Notes under the pieces: generated by a model
Database searches by the model: none
Seen by the model: only the letters and a program-made list of their open reading frames with translations
What the model was told of the DNA's origin: nothing
Position numbers and translations under genes: made by a program
NCBI GenBank assembly: GCA_001936135.1
Contig: CP012809.1
Span: 1,351,501 to 1,415,500 of the forward strand
DNA: 64,000 nucleotides
Source: Saccharomycopsis fibuligera x Saccharomycopsis cf. fibuligera
Taxonomy: Eukaryota; Ascomycota; Saccharomycetes; Ascoideales; Saccharomycopsidaceae
Direction of reading: 5' to 3'
Part shown: piece by piece, positions 30,400 to 40,940 of the stretch
Layout: each line of letters opens with the position of its first letter
How positions within the stretch are numbered: the first letter of the stretch is position 1

Positions 30400-32892
30400 T
30401 CAAGCTAACCTAGGTTTTTTGTTTAATGGTCCGTCAATCATATCACTGAGAGAGTTAATATTTCTTACTTGTCCTGGCATGGGCTGAGCCAATAAACTTC
30501 CATTGTTGCCTGGCATTGAAGGTCCAGTTCTAGAACCATTTACTGGCATCATTTGTGGTGGCGGAACACCTCCTGTCATTGAAGCCATAGCCATATTACT
30601 CATATGTTGCTGCTGCTGCTGCTGGCGATGTGGATCTTGAACCATGCTACCATCATTTGGCTGCTGCGGAGGTGTGCTCATCAATTGAGGAGTTTGAGGA
30701 GTATTGGAATGCTGACGGGAACTTGCAGCTGTATTCATGTTTTGTTGAGCAATATTAGCATTGGCCAGCGCCATTTGGGATGTTTGAACGTGTCCTTGCA
30801 CTGGTGGAGTTAATTGTCCGGTTAGTTGACCCGTTAACTGGTTAACATTCTCTGATGTCAATGGTTGAGGACCGCCCATTTGAGTAGGTGGACCCAATGG
30901 CGGTAATGCACCATTAAGTGCTGCTGGTGCACCAGGAGCTTGTGGCTGCTCAGTCGGGGTACTCTGTTGAGGTTCAGAATGTGAAAGTTGTCTAGGATGC
31001 AGCTGTTGTGGTCCTGGTTGTTGTATTGCTTGGGGACCACCCGGTGGTAACTGAGTTTGTGGTGGTTGTTGGATAGGCTGCTGCTGCTGCTGCTGTTGAT
31101 CTTGTTGTTGGTTAGGCTGTTGTTGTTGTTGTTGCTGCTGCTGCTGCTGCTGTTGATTGGACTGCTGCAGAGTTTGTTGCGGTTGTTGCTGTTGCATTTG
31201 TTGCAGTTGTGGTTGTTGTTGCTGTTGTTGCTGCTGTTGCTGCTGCTGTTGGGCAACAGGTACTCTTTTTTTCAAATGTTTTTCCAAAATCAAATACAAA
31301 TCTTCTCTAGTGAACGGTTTAGCCAAAATATCGCTCATACCATTAGTTAAATATGCCATCAAATCATCGTCTTGAATGTTACCAGTCATGGCAATAATTG
31401 GTGTAGTGCTATCGAAATTTCTAATCACTGATGTAGCACTAACACCATCTAAGTTAGGCATAACAATATCCATCAACACTAAATCGTATTTTCTTTTGTT
31501 AGCAGTTGAAATTGCTGATAAACCGTCAGTAACTATTTCCACTGTACAGCCATATTTCAACAAAAACTTTCTGCACAAGTGAATACAAACCATATCATCT
31601 TCCACAAGCAAGACATGGAATGCGCTATCGAATGGGGGCGGAAGCTCACTTGCTCCTGGATTTGGCATCATCATTGCATTATTAGGCCCACCAGGTGGTG
31701 CTGGTGCTGGTGTTGGTTGCACCGGGCCAATCGGATTGGAAGGGCTTCCTCTATAGATTCCAGGGGCTATGTGTGTATCAGGATTAACCATTGGGTCTAA
31801 AGATTCAAGAGAGTGTGAATTCGAATGAGTGTTTCCAGTAGCAGGTTGCTGTGCTTGTGGCGGAGGTGGTGGTTGAGGTACTTGTGTTTGGGGCTGGGGT
31901 TGGGCTGGTTGTTGTTGTTGTTGTTGTTGATGATGCTGTTGCTGAGGTGCTGGTAGTGTTGGCTGTTGCAGCTGCTGTGCTGGTTGTTGACTTTGCTGTT
32001 GAGCCTGTTGTTGTGTTTGCGGAACTTGTTGAGACGATGGCGGTTGCAGCTGTTGAGGTTGTGTTTGTTGATTCTGTGGCAGCGACTGTAACAGCTGTGG
32101 AACTTGATTCACCAATAGTGGTTGAGAATGAGCCCTAGTTCTTTGTTGCGATTCCAAATGATATTTGTTATTATGCTGCTGCTGCTGCTGCTGCTGCTGT
32201 TGTTGTTGTTGTTCTGGTAAAGTTTGAGCATTAGACTGGGCAGGCGAGCCTAGCTGCGGCAAATTCAATGGGGGAACTTCAATACCATGGCTGGATACGC
32301 ACTGCACCAAAGTGGCTAGCGAGCTATGATACTTATCATTCACGCTCTTGAACTGCATTAAAGTTTCGAGTATATTGTTATATTTGGACTTCATAATCTT
32401 TAGTTCTTCACTTAACGAGTCGTAATCGTTATTCAACGACTGAACCTGTTTTGACAAAGTGCCTATTATTTCTTGAGACTGCTCATCAATAACTTTCTTT
32501 TGAGTAGGGCCTTTTCTTTTGATGTTATCCAAAGCATCTTTGTTATCCACTTTGAACTCCGGATGTTTGAATTCCCAAGCCCCATCGCCATAGTCTTTAG
32601 AAACTTTTTCGTTATTGGAAAGCTTTACTTTATGAAAATCGTACTTGTTCAATTGGCGAACAAAACTAGCAAAGTTGCTATGTTTGAAATGTTTGGGTAA
32701 AATGTCTCTAGTAAACTCATTGGTATCCAAAACCACAAAACTGTCGCCATTTTTTGTCCACCTCACAACGTTTTTGTAGACGTCTTGTTCAAGCATTTGA
32801 AATAGCTTTTTGACAAAATCTGTTGACCCATGATTGCTTGCCATGTTCTTGGGGACATCCCTCGTTAGCTCGCTCTTGATATTACTAGCCAT
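30400..32892 (-). CDS. SKN7: HSF-type response regulator transcription factor Skn7
   Basis: An 830-residue protein from an ATG read at 32892. Residues ~24-125 form an HSF-type DNA-binding domain (FVRQLNKYDFHKV). A coiled coil follows (~145-190), then a Gln/Pro-rich stretch. A response-regulator receiver domain begins at FHVLLVEDD (~425) and ends near KPFTREDLY; the phospho-acceptor Asp is in LVLMD (D475) and the conserved Lys is in KPF. A second very Gln-rich region and a Pro/Gln tail follow. This order is unique to Skn7, which takes phosphate from the Sln1-Ypd1 relay and drives oxidative-stress and cell-wall genes. Two poly-Q regions (~225-340, ~550-610) make it longer than the ~620-residue Saccharomyces protein. 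Confidence 0.96.
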   Translation of the reverse strand: MASNIKSELTRDVPKNMASNHGSTDFVKKLFQMLEQDVYKNVVRWTKNGDSFVVLDTNEFTRDILPKHFKHSNFASFVRQLNKYDFHKVKLSNNEKVSKDYGDGAWEFKHPEFKVDNKDALDNIKRKGPTQKKVIDEQSQEIIGTLSKQVQSLNNDYDSLSEELKIMKSKYNNILETLMQFKSVNDKYHSSLATLVQCVSSHGIEVPPLNLPQLGSPAQSNAQTLPEQQQQQQQQQQQQHNNKYHLESQQRTRAHSQPLLVNQVPQLLQSLPQNQQTQPQQLQPPSSQQVPQTQQQAQQQSQQPAQQLQQPTLPAPQQQHHQQQQQQQPAQPQPQTQVPQPPPPPQAQQPATGNTHSNSHSLESLDPMVNPDTHIAPGIYRGSPSNPIGPVQPTPAPAPPGGPNNAMMMPNPGASELPPPFDSAFHVLLVEDDMVCIHLCRKFLLKYGCTVEIVTDGLSAISTANKRKYDLVLMDIVMPNLDGVSATSVIRNFDSTTPIIAMTGNIQDDDLMAYLTNGMSDILAKPFTREDLYLILEKHLKKRVPVAQQQQQQQQQQQQQPQLQQMQQQQPQQTLQQSNQQQQQQQQQQQQQPNQQQDQQQQQQQPIQQPPQTQLPPGGPQAIQQPGPQQLHPRQLSHSEPQQSTPTEQPQAPGAPAALNGALPPLGPPTQMGGPQPLTSENVNQLTGQLTGQLTPPVQGHVQTSQMALANANIAQQNMNTAASSRQHSNTPQTPQLMSTPPQQPNDGSMVQDPHRQQQQQQHMSNMAMASMTGGVPPPQMMPVNGSRTGPSMPGNNGSLLAQPMPGQVRNINSLSDMIDGPLNKKPRLA

Positions 32893-33254
32893 GGTGACGT
32901 CCTTTTTTCAAAAAAGGAGGAGTGTATTTCTATCAAGTATAGCTGTTCTTTTATGTCTATTTAAATGATTAAGTCTGTTTTTATCAATGGTGATAATAGA
33001 AGAAAAGGAATAATTTATGATTCTCTAATATTTTTTTTCTCTATATTTTTTTTTTTTTTTTTTTTTGGAAAGGTTCCTTGTTGAGCAAAAAAAATTGGTT
33101 ACTTTTTTTCCTTGTGGTTGGAATATTCAAGGTGAGGAACCGCTAAAGAAGTATCTTGTAAGTACGCTAGATAAGAGCCACTGTAGTACGAGGAGGAACA
33201 GACAGTGGTAATGGGATGATCAGCCAGCGAGAGAGTGTTGAAACACCGATGGTG

Positions 33255-33286
<32 letters not shown>

Positions 33287-35148
33287 AAAGTAAAAAAAAA
33301 AGTAAAAAAAAAGAGAAGCGAACGCACACAAACGCAGCGAAAAAAGAAAAACGGAAATTGGAGTCAGTTTTTAGAGTGAAGTGGGAAAAAGGATTATCCG
33401 ACCAATCACCACGCGGCGCTAATCGAGACAGCGGGATGTAGTGGGCAGTGGGCGGGGGTTGTAGCCGGGAGAAGAGAGTTCGTAAGTGATTGAAGAGAAG
33501 TGAATCAATTCAAGCGAGAGTGTTGTGACTGGTATCAGTAGAGTAGAGCAAATGGTGCGCAAGAGCAGTGTTGTGGGAAGAGTAGCAGTAGAAAAAGAAG
33601 TAAAATTTTTAGTTTTTCGTAGAAAAGTGGTTTGGATTTGGATGTGGATATGGCGTTTTACTCCTAACCGCCCGGTGTCTTGAGCTTAGACAGTGGTTGA
33701 CTGAGTCCGTGAGACTGAGCAAGCAGCAGAATAAAATAACGCACGCAAGTCCAAAGTGAAGTTAAAAGCCAACACGAGTGTTGCACAGCCCAGAAGAGAG
33801 TGTAATGTACTGGAGAGTATGTGTGATGTGATGTGTGGCAGTCGTAGCAGAGGTGGCCCGGTAAGTACCCTTATAAACAAGCGCTTACTGGGCTAATCAA
33901 GTATGAAGATAGTAACAATTGTAATGGTAATGGGAGCAACAACTTCTAGGAGTAGCAACGCTGTCAGTAGTCATGTCTGTCTATCGATCTATGTATGCCC
34001 AATGCAAAAGATATGAATAGCAGTAGTGACAATAGCAGACGCCAGCGAAAGACTCCAATACGATGGAAGGAACAGTCCCAGTTCTTGTATCTGTTAGCGA
34101 AGTGGAACTGCAAAGTATTGACACAAACCTTGCAGTGTCAGCGTAAATTGTATGTTCTATACAGTATAATATATTTTTTTTTATAATAATATTCACCAAT
34201 GAAGGGAGAAGCCAAGAACAGTTGAGCTTAGCTGAACTCAACCCTACTTGATTCGGTATATAAATCAGGTTTTACATTCTAATTTTACTTCTACTTCGGT
34301 CTGCGGTCTATGCTCACTCCTAGGAAAAGACGCCGTCTCCAGCCAATCGCAGCCCGCCACTGTGTCACACGCTTACTATTTGCTTATAACTCACTCAGTC
34401 AATCAGTCAGTCAATCAATCACAAGCATAGCGCTTATAAGCTTTCAAACTTCCCAATGCATGTAGCAGCAGTGCCACACAGCTCTCTATTATTGCACTGC
34501 CACCGTCTAAGCTTCTGCTTCTGCTAATAGCAGAGCTCTCAGGCTCAGAAGCCCCACAGCACGCGGCATTTTTTCCTACTTTTTTTTTTTTTTTTATTTT
34601 TATTTTTATCTCTCACACTGTTTGACACTTTATTTAGCACCCTCTCATCCTGGTTATGCGCGATGGCTATTGCATTACATAAGTAATTAGTCATACAAGT
34701 ATGTACTAAAATGCAGGTATATGCTCATATCAGATATAAAAGGTCTAGACCATTGCTGTATCCCAGGACGCAGACCCTTTTTATATACATACATATATGT
34801 ATATTTTTTTTTTTTTTTTTTTTTTGCAACATGAATATCAGCGTTAATCAGCAACATAAATCTAATTTTATTCCGGAATTTTTTTCCCCGCTCAATCGGC
34901 TTTCACTGAGCCAATGGATTATTATTAACTATGGTTGAGTTGACTTGGTTTAAAATGCAGAGCTATAGTTATTCTTGCCTGCAAAGAAAACAAAAAGACA
35001 TAGCTTTTTCAAAGCTCTACAAATGCTTTTGAATATAAAGTACAAAGTATGACTATATCCTGAATACAGATATGCAAATACATACACAACGTCTATTATA
35101 AATAAACTTTCAATAAGAAAGTAATTGTAGCTGTAGCGCATACCTTCC
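32893..35148. other. 2.25-kb intergenic region upstream of SKN7
   Basis: The spacer lies between the SKN7 start and the HTM1 3' end. It has a mixed A tract (33255-33312), a GC-richer stretch (33400-33480), T tracts at 34580 and 34806, and TCAGTCAA repeats near 34397. No coding region or RNA gene could be supported. Confidence 0.6.
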
Positions 35149-37956
35149 TCACTGCTGCTCACGATACACAAACATATTCTCAATCGGGTCATTCTTCATC
35201 AACACCATCCCATTCTTGCCTTCCTGAAGCAAAATACTCGAATTGCGATGTCTTTTAATCGCTTGCGGTGAAACCCAAACCACAGAATCATGCTCAACTT
35301 TACGTCCATTGACCATTAATACTTTAAGAGTCTTGGGACAATCAACAAGGCTGCAAAAACCATGAAGATCGGAACTTTCGTTTACATCATTGATCAAACT
35401 GGAATGACGTACTGCACTGATCCGTTGGTCCTTAATAACAGTATTTGATGTATCAACTTTACCACTTTCCAATTTTTCAAGTCGTATTCGTATGCCATCA
35501 AGTTTCGGGACCCAAAAGTCGTTTGCTTTGACCACTGGCGTTGAAATTGAAGCTTCATCAACATTATTATAACTATTGCTAGTATGACTCTGCTTTCTCC
35601 TCTGGAAATGAGCTCTACTATTCAAAGAGCGAACTTCATCTACTTGAGCAACCCTTATATCAGGCTTGTCACCAAACAATAACTCAAACGCCTCAGTAGT
35701 TGGCCGTCTAGCACAAACTGAAACTTTACTATCGACCCACTTATCGTAAAATGGAACATCAAGTTCAAATTCGGAATATCCCGCTGCTTTCAAATAGCTG
35801 GGTTGCACCAAAGTGCTTGCGTATCGCTGATCAATTTCATAAAATCTATCCCACGACATCAATTTAGACGCACCAAAATCTTTCAAGTCCGTATTAATGC
35901 AGCTCATGTTGTTTTTGTTGTTGTTATTGTCGTTGCTCAACGCATTTACCTCGCATATTTCTCGGTTCAATGCATTTTTATCAACATGCTCAAGACCATA
36001 ATTCTCAATTCCTTCCATTCGCACCTTTGCAAGCTCTGCCAAAACTTGCTTCTTCTTGCTGGTCGCTGAGCTGGAAGATAATGAAGGTCTAGTTTGTTTT
36101 TTGTAACTTTGATAATACGCCTTGAATCGGTCAAGCATATCATCATTGGCAAACAATTTCGAAGAGGCAAACTCAAAAAGCGATTCAATTACTCCTCCAT
36201 AGACGAGCTTTTCTCTAGGTATTGAATTGTCATCATTCGGTAACTCTGCTGCTTGAGTGTCGGTCGAAGCAGTCGAGGCAGTCGAAGCAGTCGAGACAGT
36301 AGCAGTAGTAGTGCCTGATGATACTGTTTCCGCCAACTCATCCATTTCATCCCCACCATATGGGATAATTATTGATTCATCCAACCACATTGGGTGGCCT
36401 TCCGTAGAAAACAAAATATTCGATCCGTCCTGATGAATAGCATTATCTTCATCAAACAACAAATACAAATACTTGAACGTCTCACTCAACACAAAACTTT
36501 CCATTCTGTTCTGTGGTTCATTGGTCCTTATATCCTGAATCCCGGCAAAGCCGCACTTTGCCATGAATCTGTACCTAAAATCTTTCAAAATACGCACCCC
36601 AATTTGCAAATACAATGGATCTTTAGTAGCACGATACAAGTAATATGTGGATTCAACAAATTCTGGCCTCAAAGGGTACCACTCCAAAGCCACTGCGTTT
36701 TGCAAGTTACTCAACTCACTACTACTTTGCACCTCGCTGAAAAAATTCCATCTTTCCGGAATAGCTCCAAAAGTGTTCCATATCTTCAAAAACAATGTAT
36801 GCGTTCGCACCGCATCGCTAACTTTGCCTCCGAGCACTAACAACCCGGGGAAGAAAGCACTAAGTGAATCAACCCAATACGTGCTCAAATATGATGTCTC
36901 CACGTTAATGTTGGAAAAAAACCATTCACTTTGGAAGCTGTTTATTCGTAGCGCATTGTACGAATCTTGCCAAATTTGCAACAACTCCTCGTCATTAAAC
37001 AAAATCGCTCCTTTCAAAGCATACTCGTAAAATGAATCAACACTGGCACCAATTCCCGTTATCAGATCAAGCCATTTCCCTTTCAGCGGATTCAAGCTCA
37101 TTGGCAACAAATCCAAAGCACTTCTAGAGTCCCAGAGTGCCATGAATGCATTCCGGCTAACTTTCTCAAAAATTGGGTCGCCGGTTAGCTTTGACAACAT
37201 TGTCATTTCAAGCATTGGTGACCCAGCACCCGCGGTACACGTTTCATACATCAAATTCGAAGGCACTGAGGCAACGCCATGCTTCAAATTGATTCGGGCA
37301 TATGGGATCCCCGTCTTGGTATCAAAAGCCGGAAGTAGTCGCTGGCCCAAGTCGTAAGCTAGCAAAAGCAACGAGTTGTTATAATTCGGTAACTGGAACC
37401 CACGCTTGCTATCGCTGGCATACAAATGGCAAGTTAAAAGACCGCCGAGAGCACGGATCGATGTTTCGAATACCTGCACAGTGGAATCAATATCAAAGGA
37501 AATATTCTCTTCAATTAGCTTAACTCCCCTGGCGAAATTTTCATAATCATTCATAATGATAAACGTGTCAATGGAATCTAAAAGCGTCACGGAATAATTC
37601 CCCAACACATCATTACGCAAATCTTGCCGGTTTTCATAATTGGGTCCATAGGACTCACAAGTCAACGGTCTAACTTCATCATTGGGAAACCCATGCTGCA
37701 TATATGATTGCCAACCGTGAAGGAAAAGCTGCTTTGTTTGATCTCGCAAGTGGCGTAGGTTTGTTTTGGTAAATGTGGCAGAGTCTAGCAATTCGTGAGC
37801 AGTGAAATTTTGAGGAAACGCATTGTTGTCAAAATAATGAGGATTATTGAATTGGGACTGTGAGCGGTACGCTTCAACAAAAATAATGGTATTATTAGCT
37901 AGCAAGGCGGCTGATAGAAGGAAAATGAGGGCAAAGGAAGCATTGCAATGTAACAT
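35149..37956 (-). CDS. HTM1: ER degradation-enhancing alpha-mannosidase-like protein (Htm1/Mnl1/EDEM)
   Basis: A 935-residue protein from an ATG read at 37956; the frame extends two codons further, but only to a GTG. An N-terminal hydrophobic signal (ALIFLLSAALLANNTIIF) targets the ER. The glycoside hydrolase family 47 domain fills ~40-500: RPLTCESYG, VLGNYSVTLLDSIDTF, ETSIRALGGLL, TCTAGAGSPMLEM, GIGASVDSFYEYALKG, PLRPEFVESTYYLY, MESFVLSETFKYLYLLF. Htm1 trims mannose from misfolded glycoproteins to expose the Yos9 signal for ER-associated degradation. The C-terminal ~430 residues carry a Thr/Ser/Ala repeat (STASTASTAST) and poorly conserved sequence. A CTG at the L of WLDLITGIGAS would be Ser in this clade. 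C. albicans uses the name MNL1 for a transcription factor, so HTM1 is used here. Confidence 0.92.
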   Translation of the reverse strand: MLHCNASFALIFLLSAALLANNTIIFVEAYRSQSQFNNPHYFDNNAFPQNFTAHELLDSATFTKTNLRHLRDQTKQLFLHGWQSYMQHGFPNDEVRPLTCESYGPNYENRQDLRNDVLGNYSVTLLDSIDTFIIMNDYENFARGVKLIEENISFDIDSTVQVFETSIRALGGLLTCHLYASDSKRGFQLPNYNNSLLLLAYDLGQRLLPAFDTKTGIPYARINLKHGVASVPSNLMYETCTAGAGSPMLEMTMLSKLTGDPIFEKVSRNAFMALWDSRSALDLLPMSLNPLKGKWLDLITGIGASVDSFYEYALKGAILFNDEELLQIWQDSYNALRINSFQSEWFFSNINVETSYLSTYWVDSLSAFFPGLLVLGGKVSDAVRTHTLFLKIWNTFGAIPERWNFFSEVQSSSELSNLQNAVALEWYPLRPEFVESTYYLYRATKDPLYLQIGVRILKDFRYRFMAKCGFAGIQDIRTNEPQNRMESFVLSETFKYLYLLFDEDNAIHQDGSNILFSTEGHPMWLDESIIIPYGGDEMDELAETVSSGTTTATVSTASTASTASTDTQAAELPNDDNSIPREKLVYGGVIESLFEFASSKLFANDDMLDRFKAYYQSYKKQTRPSLSSSSATSKKKQVLAELAKVRMEGIENYGLEHVDKNALNREICEVNALSNDNNNNKNNMSCINTDLKDFGASKLMSWDRFYEIDQRYASTLVQPSYLKAAGYSEFELDVPFYDKWVDSKVSVCARRPTTEAFELLFGDKPDIRVAQVDEVRSLNSRAHFQRRKQSHTSNSYNNVDEASISTPVVKANDFWVPKLDGIRIRLEKLESGKVDTSNTVIKDQRISAVRHSSLINDVNESSDLHGFCSLVDCPKTLKVLMVNGRKVEHDSVVWVSPQAIKRHRNSSILLQEGKNGMVLMKNDPIENMFVYREQQ

Positions 37957-38113
37957 CGCCACATCGATGTTAAATTATTGTATGCTGATCTTCTGATGCT
38001 ATTAGCGCTTTGTTTGTGGGTAAAAGTTGACTGGTATTTTTGGAAGCTGATCTGTATTCTTCCACACCACCCCTCCTTTTTTCTGGTTAATGCTCGCAGG
38101 CTAACTAACCAAC

Positions 38114-38146
<33 letters not shown>

Positions 38147-38513
38147 GAAGCAGCGGCGTTGTGAAAGAGTCGCAGATCGAGAGCGAGAGTGAGGAAACTA
38201 GCGGGTGGAAACAGGGGTCACCCGGGCGCGCACCGTCTATTCAACGGTCAATAAGCTCAACATGACTAGTCAGAAAGTACCAATCAAAAGCACTCACTCA
38301 GTGGCACAGTGAAGAGCAGCGAATGAAATTAAGGATAGAGCGAAGAAGAAAAGATTAGAAAATGACATGTCAGAAGAGAAGAGAAGAGAAGGCTCGGTAT
38401 GGTATATAAGTAGCAGCATGCTCATCTTTCTTTGGGCGTGTTCCTTCCGTATTGGTAAAATGATGATGCAGTTTATCCTAAAATAAGAACCCAAACAGCA
38501 ATTGCAATACAAC
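37957..38513. other. Divergent promoter region with TGTC array
   Basis: 557 bases between HTM1 (-) and the 426-residue gene (+). It holds a TGTC tetranucleotide array at about 38113-38146 and TATATAAG at 38403-38410, about 100 bases before the downstream ATG. Confidence 0.65.
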
Positions 38514-39794
38514 ATGACATCAAAAACAAAAAAATCAGCAAGGTCAAAGCCAGTTACAATAGCCAACTTTAATTTCACTAAAGTTGGCATACAAGACATG
38601 TTCAAAATCTGGAAAGTGCAAGTCCGCCCTGGTGTAAGAAATCCTGTTGACTGTCTCTTAGCTCTCTGCTGCTTACAGTTTGACGGCACCAGAGGAACAG
38701 TAGCCGAGTTTGAAGATCATATAAACACCATAGTTGGGCAACTTCAACTAGCAAGAGAAAATATTCCTGAGAAATTGATTGCTAAGTGTGTGTTGAAAGG
38801 GCTAGAAGGAGAATATTTTGATAATGTTGTATTTCATAATGTTGCTTATTATGGGTTTAGTTTAGAGAAGTTGTTTGGGGTGTTGAAGACTCATGAATCA
38901 AAGCTTTTGAAAAAAAAAAATATGGAAACCAAAAAGGAGCATGTAATGGGGGAAAATAAAGACTCTGGATTTCAGGAGGAAAAAGAAACATATGAAAATG
39001 TGAAAGATTTTGAGGTAAAAGAAAATAGATTTTTCATTTTTGACACAAGTAAAGTGGAAGAGACTGGGAGTGATAGTGATGATTCAGCATATTCATGGGA
39101 TACTTTAGCTGATGATAAAGATGGGGAGATTATAGGAACAGAGGAAATTGAAGTTAGCCCAGAAGAGCAGCAAATTAAACCTGAGAAAGTGGACATTCTT
39201 CAAGATATTAAAAAAGATACTGAAAAAGATGTTCATGACGAGCCAGGCGTTATTGGTAAAGAAGGCAGCCACGAAATCAAATCAAACATTACTGAGAATT
39301 ATGTTGAATATTGTTCAAACCCAGTGAATAATGAGCCACTACATATCCTCGAATCCTCCAAATCACACAACACCAAACCAAAAGAAGAAGCATCTTCCCT
39401 CATCCTCGACACGTTGTTAAAGCAATGCTCGAGTATCTTTGAAGATATGAGAACCAAAATCATGATACAACATCAGCAACAACAAGACACGCATAACGAA
39501 GAAACAGAGACAGAAACAAAATTACATAGAGAGTGCAACACTCATGATATTGATGGGGAGATTGATACTGATGATGATATCAATTTTACAAAACCCAATA
39601 ATGGCATGTCATACAACGACGAATTTCGGCAACTGTGTCAATACTTTCTTGACATATATGGTAAAACTTTGGGTCTTATTTATCCAGTGGGGAGAACTAG
39701 CAAATTACAATATGAAAAATACATTACTCGGAGGATTATATTTGAGTATATGGGAAAACAGCAAAGAAATTGTGGAGCTGTTTGCGGAGAATAA
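38514..39794 (+). CDS. Uncharacterised protein with a weakly Gag-like N-terminal segment
   Basis: A 426-residue open frame from ATG 38514; four further codons upstream lack an ATG. The N-terminal ~130 residues are ordered. TVAEFEDHINTIVGQLQLA, IPEKLIAKCVLKGLEGEYFD and FSLEKLFGVLKTHE resemble in spacing the Gag helical segment of Ty1/copia-type elements. No LTRs, protease or polymerase are seen around it. The middle is acidic and disordered, and a short ordered tail (~365-426) follows. A TATATAAG lies about 100 bases upstream. It looks whole as a single gene and could be an old co-opted fragment or an unrelated lineage-specific gene. The resemblance is weak and judged by eye. Confidence 0.5.
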   Translation: MTSKTKKSARSKPVTIANFNFTKVGIQDMFKIWKVQVRPGVRNPVDCLLALCCLQFDGTRGTVAEFEDHINTIVGQLQLARENIPEKLIAKCVLKGLEGEYFDNVVFHNVAYYGFSLEKLFGVLKTHESKLLKKKNMETKKEHVMGENKDSGFQEEKETYENVKDFEVKENRFFIFDTSKVEETGSDSDDSAYSWDTLADDKDGEIIGTEEIEVSPEEQQIKPEKVDILQDIKKDTEKDVHDEPGVIGKEGSHEIKSNITENYVEYCSNPVNNEPLHILESSKSHNTKPKEEASSLILDTLLKQCSSIFEDMRTKIMIQHQQQQDTHNEETETETKLHRECNTHDIDGEIDTDDDINFTKPNNGMSYNDEFRQLCQYFLDIYGKTLGLIYPVGRTSKLQYEKYITRRIIFEYMGKQQRNCGAVCGE

Positions 39795-40940
39795 AGTTTA
39801 ACTCAAGGTTATGTTTGGTTGTTTGGTTGTTTGGTTGTTTGATTGTTTGGCTACTTTATATAGTTTTCTGTTTCTCTTTTTTTTTTACCTTTCTTTTTGG
39901 TTTGTTTTTACGTTCATTTCAATTAGCTTTTCTTTTTCTCTGTGATCACCATATAATGGTATAAACTACTGGTATATTGATATATTATAAAGTCAAGCGC
40001 CTTGAGACTTGAAAAAATGGGCAAAATAGCTGGAAGTAAACAAGAAAGGAAAATTATCCTTTGAAAGAAGTAAAGAAGCTAAGACCACTGTAGAGCTCTA
40101 TCATGGTTTGTTTTCGCAAGGCCACAACCAAAAGCATAAGCACCATATCTGCAACGTATATAGAGCAGCAAAATTTTTGCAGTGCTGCCGAAAAAGAGAG
40201 GGTTGGAGTTGAGGTCATTATAAGACATGTGGTTGAAAGCTGGATAAACCAGCATGAACGAAATGGACAATGCAAAGTTATGATAGAGGCTGATAGAGGC
40301 TTGGGTATGCTGCATCAGAAAAGCATGGAGTTGAAAAATGTATTAATTTGTGAAAGTGATTGGTAGTAAGGTATCATTGCTCTTATTATTAGCAATAGTA
40401 GCGGGCAGCGCTTGGGCCGAGCAAGTTGGGTGCCAGTGCGAAAAAAATGAAAGACGAAGCAGAGGTTAACTCGTGTTGAGAGCAAGAGCATTTGAGCGTA
40501 CACTTGTAGTGGTTTAGCGTCGTAGATTGTCCTGTTAGTTTTATGATATCGAGACATAAACCGCAGTAGATATGGTTATGGTATATCATGGGTAAATGGA
40601 GTTGAAAGTTTGAGAGGAGCATTGAGAGGAAATCAATATGTAAAAATATTGCTGAATATTGATGGTCTGAAGGTGAGAAGTGTGAGCAAACAGGGCTGCT
40701 TTTGCCCATGAGTGTGCTTTGCAAATGGGCTTTCCATAAAACAGCTTCAAACAAATGAACTTATCAAGCACCAGAAAATGGCTAAGCTAGTACTGGTGAA
40801 GCTGAAAAAAAAAAAAAGAAATAAAAAAAGTAAAATGAGTAAAAAAAAAAAAACACGATAAGAAGTAAAAGAAATAGAAAATTATAAGGGATTGATCAAC
40901 GACTGACAGAATTGAAGTTTTATTAGAAGAAAGGTCAATA
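39795..40940. other. Convergent 3' spacer
   Basis: 1.15 kb between two convergent genes. It has TTGTTTGG repeats at about 39811-39852 and A tracts at 40805-40855. Short open frames on both strands overlap each other and show no domain. Confidence 0.6.

Noticed and set aside
31057-31350. Leu-rich open frame antisense to SKN7
   Set aside because: It is the shadow of the poly-Q repeat (CAG/CAA read as CTG/TTG on the other strand).
38213-38225. GGGTCACCC near the HTM1 promoter as a third copy of the shared motif
   Set aside because: The spacing differs (no 4-base gap), so it does not belong to the GGGTG-N4-CACCC pair.
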